This document shows positions 13,400 through 17,598 of a DNA stretch of 17,598 nt, piece by piece. Source of the DNA: Schlesneria sp. (GTDB lineage: Bacteria; Planctomycetota; Planctomycetia; Planctomycetales; Planctomycetaceae). The position numbers were made by a program, and so were the translations under genes. Each line of letters begins with the position of its first letter. Position 1 is the first letter of the stretch. Location: contig JANXOO010001413.1 of the NCBI GenBank assembly GCA_025353525.1, positions 1-17,598 on the forward strand, read 5' to 3'. The notes below the pieces were generated by a model that made no database searches, was not told where the DNA came from, and was given only the letters and a program-made list of their open reading frames with translations.

Positions 13400-15433
13400 C
13401 TATTTCGTGACAGACTGTTCAGCGGGCTCGACATTTTCGAGGTCGGCAAACGGATCGTCTTCGTCGAGATCCAGCTTGCGAGGCGCCGCAGGCGAGATCG
13501 TCGCCTTCAATGACTCACTGTCCGCAGGGGATACATAGAGAGCCTGTTCGACATAGCGTTCAGATTTTTCGGGCAGATTTGCCTGGACGACTGTTTGAGG
13601 TGCCAATGCCTTGCCACTGGCCAATTCCGATCTGAGATGCTGCCTGAGTGCCAGGCGTTCCGTTTCTTTCGGACCAGCGATCAGCAGAATATCGTCGACG
13701 ATGAACCGGTCATGTTCCTGACGCAATGTAACTTTGGCGCCGTATTGGTTGTCACCGAGATGGACCACGACTTCTCGCTCACCTGGCGCGATCGACTTCA
13801 GTGGAGCTTGCAGAAACGTATCCGCTGACATTCCGGAATTCGGCACGAATCGCGATTGTGTCCAGACCATGCGATTGAAATCATTCGTGCAGTTTCCGCG
13901 AATCAGATCGAGTGCCATTTGCTGTTGTTCGGGGTCTCGGCCCAACGTCACACCCGATGCGAAATCCTGAATCGGAATCAGGTATTCCAGCGTCGATTTG
14001 ACCGATTCGGGAATACCTGTCATGTGCCAATGGATGTCGTCAACCAGAAAACGTCCGCGTTCATCGCGTAACAGGTACGTGAAGATCTGTTCACCCTGGC
14101 GAACATCGATTTTTGTCAGCGCACCGAGGTACGAGGCCGAAATGAATTCGATATCTGTTGAATCGAATGATTCCAGCGGCATCGACGGAACGGTTGCTTC
14201 CGTCAGTTTGCTCCAGACCCGCGTCGTAAAGTCTCGCGTCGAACAGTGTTTGATTTCATCGATATTTCGTTGAGACAACGATTTGACGAAGATTTCGAGC
14301 ATCCCCTGTGCCGTAAACATGGCAGAGAGTCGCTTTTCCTGTTTGGTTGCCACTTCGTAAATAGTAACATCCGAGACAGCGTAGTGCGGCAGTGCTTCCG
14401 ACGAGACATCGGGTTCGCGCTGCATGTCGACTTGCACGAATTCGGTTTCGTTGCGAAGTGTAAAGTCGGCGCGGTTGCCTCGCAATTTGACCTGTAATTC
14501 GTGTTCTGGCAGTTGGGGGTCGGGCAGTTTGGCCTGCTTGAGGTCTGCAAACGAAAGACTTCCTTCATAGAAATCTGTCACGCACAATTCGGCGAGTGCA
14601 TCTTTGTCTTCAGACTGGTAGGCGGCCAGAAAGGCCACGCACCGATTCACCGCATGGGCGAGGTTGAGCAGCGATGGAAGCTTTTCTTCTTCGTCCCGGG
14701 ACGCGATGGCAATGTCCGCGACCTGCCAGTTTCCTTTCCGAAGTTCCAACGTAATGACGTTTTCTCCCGTTTGACGTGGTAGCCGGACAACAGCCACTTT
14801 TTCGTCCATTGACGCGCTTGGCCGGAATTTTCCGTTGCCGCTTTTGCTGCGCGTGACCTGCCTGGTGACCTGAGCGAGAAATGACGGAGGCAATTCTGCA
14901 AGTACTGCGCGGAATTTGGGATTGGCCGTTGCAAGGACCTGTTCGCGATCGCCGTGACTCCATGCATCAAGGAATTCGCGGACCGTCAGCAACAAATCCA
15001 TCTGTTCGGTGACAGATTTGTAGGCCTCGACGCCCTTTTTCTTTTGCTTCAAATAGATGTCATCAACGACCCATTTGCCGGATTCTTCCCGGGTCAGTTC
15101 GTAAAAGACTTCCTTTTTATCCTTGTCTTTGCCGACCTGAACCGTCACCCGTTTCTTGTCTTTCGAGACTTCTTCGACTTCGACGACGGACAGTTTTCCG
15201 TCGGGTAATCGCAGGATTTCAAGATCTTCCATGGACGTCGCCGTCCGCAGTGCTTTTTTGTTGAAATCATCGGACGAGATCTCTTTCAATCCGTCCAGAT
15301 TCTTCTTTTCAAGATTCCGGGCGAATTCTGCGATCGCCCGGCTTTCGATCATGTGCGCACAGCCTGACCCCGTCACCGCAATGATGATTGCGAGACCAAC
15401 CGAATACACGAATGAGCGAACAGCTCGGGACAT
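13400..15433 (-). CDS. Lipoprotein with five NTF2-like repeats
   Basis: Encodes 677 residues. The N-terminus RSFVYSVGLAIIIAVTGSGC is a lipoprotein-type signal (Cys25), although Gly at the -3 position is unusual for a lipobox. The mature part is five divergent copies of a module of about 100 residues, near 31-130, 145-245, 258-360, 375-470 and 485-588. Each starts with a helix of the form F.....N.D....C...F and ends with a strand hairpin such as GKWVVDDIYL, GNWQVADIAI, GRFLVDDIHW or DRFIVDDILL. This is the alpha+beta pattern of NTF2-like/DUF4878-type domains. The C-terminal 90 residues are disordered and acidic (DLDEDDPFADLENVEPAE). Function unknown; a periplasmic binding or scaffolding role is inferred. 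The ATG at 15433 has AAGGA 8 bases upstream, better than the TTG at 15481. Confidence 0.82.
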   Translation of the reverse strand: MSRAVRSFVYSVGLAIIIAVTGSGCAHMIESRAIAEFARNLEKKNLDGLKEISSDDFNKKALRTATSMEDLEILRLPDGKLSVVEVEEVSKDKKRVTVQVGKDKDKKEVFYELTREESGKWVVDDIYLKQKKKGVEAYKSVTEQMDLLLTVREFLDAWSHGDREQVLATANPKFRAVLAELPPSFLAQVTRQVTRSKSGNGKFRPSASMDEKVAVVRLPRQTGENVITLELRKGNWQVADIAIASRDEEEKLPSLLNLAHAVNRCVAFLAAYQSEDKDALAELCVTDFYEGSLSFADLKQAKLPDPQLPEHELQVKLRGNRADFTLRNETEFVQVDMQREPDVSSEALPHYAVSDVTIYEVATKQEKRLSAMFTAQGMLEIFVKSLSQRNIDEIKHCSTRDFTTRVWSKLTEATVPSMPLESFDSTDIEFISASYLGALTKIDVRQGEQIFTYLLRDERGRFLVDDIHWHMTGIPESVKSTLEYLIPIQDFASGVTLGRDPEQQQMALDLIRGNCTNDFNRMVWTQSRFVPNSGMSADTFLQAPLKSIAPGEREVVVHLGDNQYGAKVTLRQEHDRFIVDDILLIAGPKETERLALRQHLRSELASGKALAPQTVVQANLPEKSERYVEQALYVSPADSESLKATISPAAPRKLDLDEDDPFADLENVEPAEQSVTK

Positions 15434-15454
15434 GCATGCCGTCCTTGGCGAAAC

Positions 15455-15471
15455 AGCGCGATTGCCGCGCT
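15455..15471 (-). other. Leader hairpin of the repeat lipoprotein gene
   Basis: AGCGCG (15455-15460) and CGCGCT (15466-15471) form a perfect 6-bp GC-rich stem with a 5-base loop. On the minus strand it sits just upstream of the AAGGA ribosome site (15446-15442) of the lipoprotein gene, where it could affect translation or message stability. Confidence 0.3.
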
Positions 15472-15591
15472 GACTCAACAAATTGACGAAGACAGGAAAC
15501 GGGAAGGGGAAGAGCGTCTTCTCGCAGATTCGCGATTTTCGGTCAAGATCAGGTGCAATACCATTTCTTTACGGTGCGAATCAAAAATCGT

Positions 15592-15619
15592 TTGACAGTC
15601 GATCCGGATGAACTATGTT
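15592..15619 (+). promoter_or_regulatory. Sigma70-type promoter of the Flp pilin gene
   Basis: TTGACA (15592-15597, full consensus) and TATGTT (15614-15619, four of six) are 16 bases apart. A start of transcription near 15626 would give a leader of about 28 bases ending in GGAG (15644-15647) ahead of the ATG at 15654. An in-frame ATG at 15615 falls inside this -10 box, which argues against it as the translation start. Confidence 0.6.
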
Positions 15620-15653
15620 CCTGAAAGCGTCCCGCATTTTACCGGAGTTGAAA

Positions 15654-15824
15654 ATGAAAAGCGTCGTGATGAGCGTGAGACAATTCCTGGTGTCCGAAGA
15701 CGGACCTACTGCCGTCGAATATGCCGTCATGCTGGCATTGATCATCGTCGTTTGCATCGCGACGGTCACGTCGATTGGAACGAAAGCCAACGCAAAGTTT
15801 CAATCTGCCGCCAGTAAATTGTAG
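15654..15824 (+). CDS. flp: Flp/Fap-type prepilin
   Basis: Encodes 56 residues, the size of Flp major pilins of tight-adherence (Tad) type IVb pili. A short basic leader MKSVVMSVRQFLVSEDG is followed by the processing site Gly17/Pro18 and then PTAVEYAVMLALIIVVCIAT: Glu at +5 and Tyr at +6, the Flp signature, heading a hydrophobic helix. A short polar tail follows. Prepilin peptidase TadV would cut after Gly17, and the assembly ATPase and platform (TadA, TadB, TadC) are needed for a pilus; none is in this window. The ATG at 15654 has GGAG 6 bases upstream. A good promoter precedes it, so the gene looks like its own transcription unit. PolX ends 16 bases beyond its stop. Confidence 0.9.
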   Translation: MKSVVMSVRQFLVSEDGPTAVEYAVMLALIIVVCIATVTSIGTKANAKFQSAASKL

Positions 15825-15840
15825 ACGCCCGAATCGAGCA

Positions 15841-17556
15841 TCAGTCTTTCATAAGTTTTCTGAATTGATGCCACGGCCGCGTATTCGCAACGTCGTCTTT
15901 TGTCAATCCTGCCCGTCGCGCCTGGTCAATTCCGTAACGAAGAACCTCAAACCCGTTCGTACTGTGGGAATCAGTATCGATCACGATCGGAATCCCCATC
16001 GACTTCGCTGTCGCCGCCTGAATATCGTCCAGGTCCAGCCGATAGGGGCTGGCATTGATTTCCAACAAGATTCCGTAATCAGCCGCCGCTTTGAAAAACG
16101 TCGAAAAATCGATGTCGGCTGCCGGACGGTTGCTGAGCATTCGTCCCGTCGGGTGTCCGATCGCATCGACGTGCGGGTTTCGGATCGCATTTAAAAGTCG
16201 CTGCATAATCTGTGCACGCGGCTGTTTCAGACCGTAATGCAGAACGGCAATGACCCAGTCGGCTTCGGACAAGACATCGTCATCAAGGTCCATTGTCGCG
16301 TCTTCCAGAATATCGCATTCAATCCCGCATAAAATTTCGATTCCCGAGACTTCTTCACGCACCTTTCGGATTTCATTCCAGTGCTGCCTCAGTCGCGTCG
16401 CGTCGAGTCCGTTAGCCATGCTGACTCGTTTGGAATGATCTGTGATCGCGATGTACTTCAGACCCCGCGCTTTGGCCGCTTCTGCCATTTCGCGAATCGA
16501 GCCCTTACCGTCCGATGCGGTGGTGTGCATGTGCAAATCGCCCTGAATGTCGGCGACTTCGATCAGGTTGGGCAACTGACCTGCTTCGGCCAGTTCGATC
16601 TCGCCGCGATTTTCGCGCAGCTCGGGCGGGATCCAGAGGAGACCTAGCGCTGCATAGACTTCTTCTTCGGTACGTCCGGCAACGCTGTCATCGCCCCGGA
16701 ACAAGCCGTATTCGTTCAGCTTCAACCCCCGTTCGATAGCGCGACGGCGAATCACGATGTTGTGTTCTTTCGAGCCCGTAAAGTACTGCATCGCGGCCCC
16801 ATACGATTCAGCAGAAACGACACGAAGATCAAGTTCGATCCCGGTGCGGAGGCGAACTCGCTGTTTCGTGTCACCGCGAGCGAGAACCTTTTCGACAAGC
16901 GGATGTGCCGCCAGTCGATCCATCGCAGCCCCCGAATCATCCGAAATTGCGAGGACATCGAGATCGCCACACGTTTCCTTGCGCCGGCGGCACGAACCCG
17001 CGACAGAGACCTGACTGATCGACGGAAGTTGCCTGAGGTCCGCGACAATTTCGTCGACCGATTCGGTGGCGACACTGATCATGAACCGCTTGCCCGCTTC
17101 AACCGCGTGAGGAATCCCATCCAGAATAGACTGTTCTGTTTTCTTCCCGAACCCCTTTAATTCCGAAACCTTGCCCGCATCACAGGCCTCTTTCAGTTGA
17201 GCGATCGAGGCAATGGCCAGTTCCCCGAACAGCACAGCGACTTTTTTCGGACCCAGGCCCGGGATGCGCAGCATTTCGACAACCCCGCGAGGAACCTGCT
17301 GCCGCAGTTCTTCGAGTTGCGGCAATTGACCGGTTTCGACCATCACTTTGATTTTTGCGGCCAGGTCTTTTCCGATCCCGTCGAGCGATTCAAGATTGCC
17401 ACCGGGCGTCGCCAAAATGTCTGCGACAGACCCGGACAGATTTTCCAGCGAGCGTGCCCCGTTTCGATAGGCTCTGACTCGAAATGCGTTCGCACCCTGG
17501 ATTTCCAGCAGATCCGCGACTTCATTGAACATGGACGCAAGATGTTGATTTTGCAT
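15841..17556 (-). CDS. polX: DNA polymerase X with PHP exonuclease domain
   Basis: Encodes 571 residues, the normal size of bacterial PolX, a gap-filling repair polymerase with 3'-5' exonuclease activity. The N-terminal 8-kDa-like and helix-hairpin-helix parts are present ([12 protein letters not shown] at 58-69, [13 protein letters not shown] at 98-110). The palm has [16 protein letters not shown] (Asp198, Asp200) and ELDLRV (Asp243), with YFTG at 258-261. The PHP domain is complete: DLHMHT (His342, His344), ITDHS (His374), GIECDI (Glu413), LHYG (His440), IGHPTGR (His468) and DTDSH (Asp529, His531). All metal ligands are there, so both activities are expected. The ATG at 17556 starts exactly at the family N-terminus; its ribosome site is weak. 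The 42 bases upstream to the window end show nothing further. Confidence 0.96.
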   Translation of the reverse strand: MQNQHLASMFNEVADLLEIQGANAFRVRAYRNGARSLENLSGSVADILATPGGNLESLDGIGKDLAAKIKVMVETGQLPQLEELRQQVPRGVVEMLRIPGLGPKKVAVLFGELAIASIAQLKEACDAGKVSELKGFGKKTEQSILDGIPHAVEAGKRFMISVATESVDEIVADLRQLPSISQVSVAGSCRRRKETCGDLDVLAISDDSGAAMDRLAAHPLVEKVLARGDTKQRVRLRTGIELDLRVVSAESYGAAMQYFTGSKEHNIVIRRRAIERGLKLNEYGLFRGDDSVAGRTEEEVYAALGLLWIPPELRENRGEIELAEAGQLPNLIEVADIQGDLHMHTTASDGKGSIREMAEAAKARGLKYIAITDHSKRVSMANGLDATRLRQHWNEIRKVREEVSGIEILCGIECDILEDATMDLDDDVLSEADWVIAVLHYGLKQPRAQIMQRLLNAIRNPHVDAIGHPTGRMLSNRPAADIDFSTFFKAAADYGILLEINASPYRLDLDDIQAATAKSMGIPIVIDTDSHSTNGFEVLRYGIDQARRAGLTKDDVANTRPWHQFRKLMKD

Positions 17557-17598
17557 GTTTGATACCGTTTTGCCGTCGGACGCGGGGGGTTCAGTTCC

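Noticed and set aside
15615..15653. Earlier ATG start for the Flp pilin
   Set aside because: This ATG lies inside the likely -10 box and would lengthen the prepilin leader; the ATG at 15654 has a good ribosome site.
1..17598. A defence island, prophage, integron, CRISPR array or biosynthetic cluster
   Set aside because: No transposase, integrase, Cas, toxin-antitoxin, phage or assembly-line enzyme motifs were seen; the repeats found are single short duplications or hairpins.

Overview
The window looks like ordinary chromosomal backbone from a Planctomycetota bacterium (mid-50s GC by eye). The case rests on the mix of genes: an NPCBM-domain exported protein, a three-domain GYF_2 protein, several exported proteins and lipoproteins of planctomycete type, an HpnD-like squalene-pathway synthase, a WaaP-type kinase, a lone Flp pilin, a BlaI-type repressor and bacterial PolX. 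Genus cannot be fixed by eye; Schlesneria, Planctopirus or Gimesia relatives are plausible. No rRNA, tRNA, CRISPR array, transposase or phage gene was seen.

Layout. 1-90 is the 3' end of an unidentified plus-strand gene, facing tail-to-tail a BlaI/MecI-type repressor (143-598, minus). Divergent from the repressor are a KaiC/RecA-type ATPase (866-1756), a DUF58 protein (1899-2846) with a terminator-like hairpin behind it, a triple GYF_2 protein (3086-4078) and the DNA-uptake/recombination mediator DprA (4234-5385). An exported coiled-coil protein (5587-6636) and an exported four-repeat NPCBM protein (6633-7847) overlap by 4 bases and form the clearest translationally coupled pair. They meet tail-to-tail with an HpnD-like presqualene diphosphate synthase (7926-8819, minus), which follows a WaaP-family kinase (9010-9828, minus, TTG start).

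Right half. A small Cys-rich lipoprotein (10166-10582) overlaps by its stop codon a stand-alone CinA C-terminal-domain amidase (10576-11118, minus). After a 476-base stretch with no convincing long gene come an exported hypothetical protein (11595-12686), a 245-base spacer with a 16-bp tandem duplication and two hairpins, and a YaiI/YqxD-family protein (12932-13384). A large lipoprotein built of five NTF2-like repeats (13400-15433, minus) diverges from a lone Flp pilin (15654-15824) that has a recognisable sigma70-type promoter. DNA polymerase X (15841-17556, minus) closes the window.

How the genes work together. Most are single-gene units with unrelated jobs: DNA metabolism (dprA, polX, KaiC-like ATPase), envelope lipid or glycan chemistry (HpnD-like, WaaP-like), NAD-cycle salvage (pncC/cinA) and secreted proteins. 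The only tight co-translation signal is 5587-7847. I did not find a convincing new multi-gene system. The most unusual items are repeat architectures inside exported proteins, orphan genes whose usual partners are absent (BlaI, DUF58, HpnD, Flp), and a few RNA-structure candidates in spacers.
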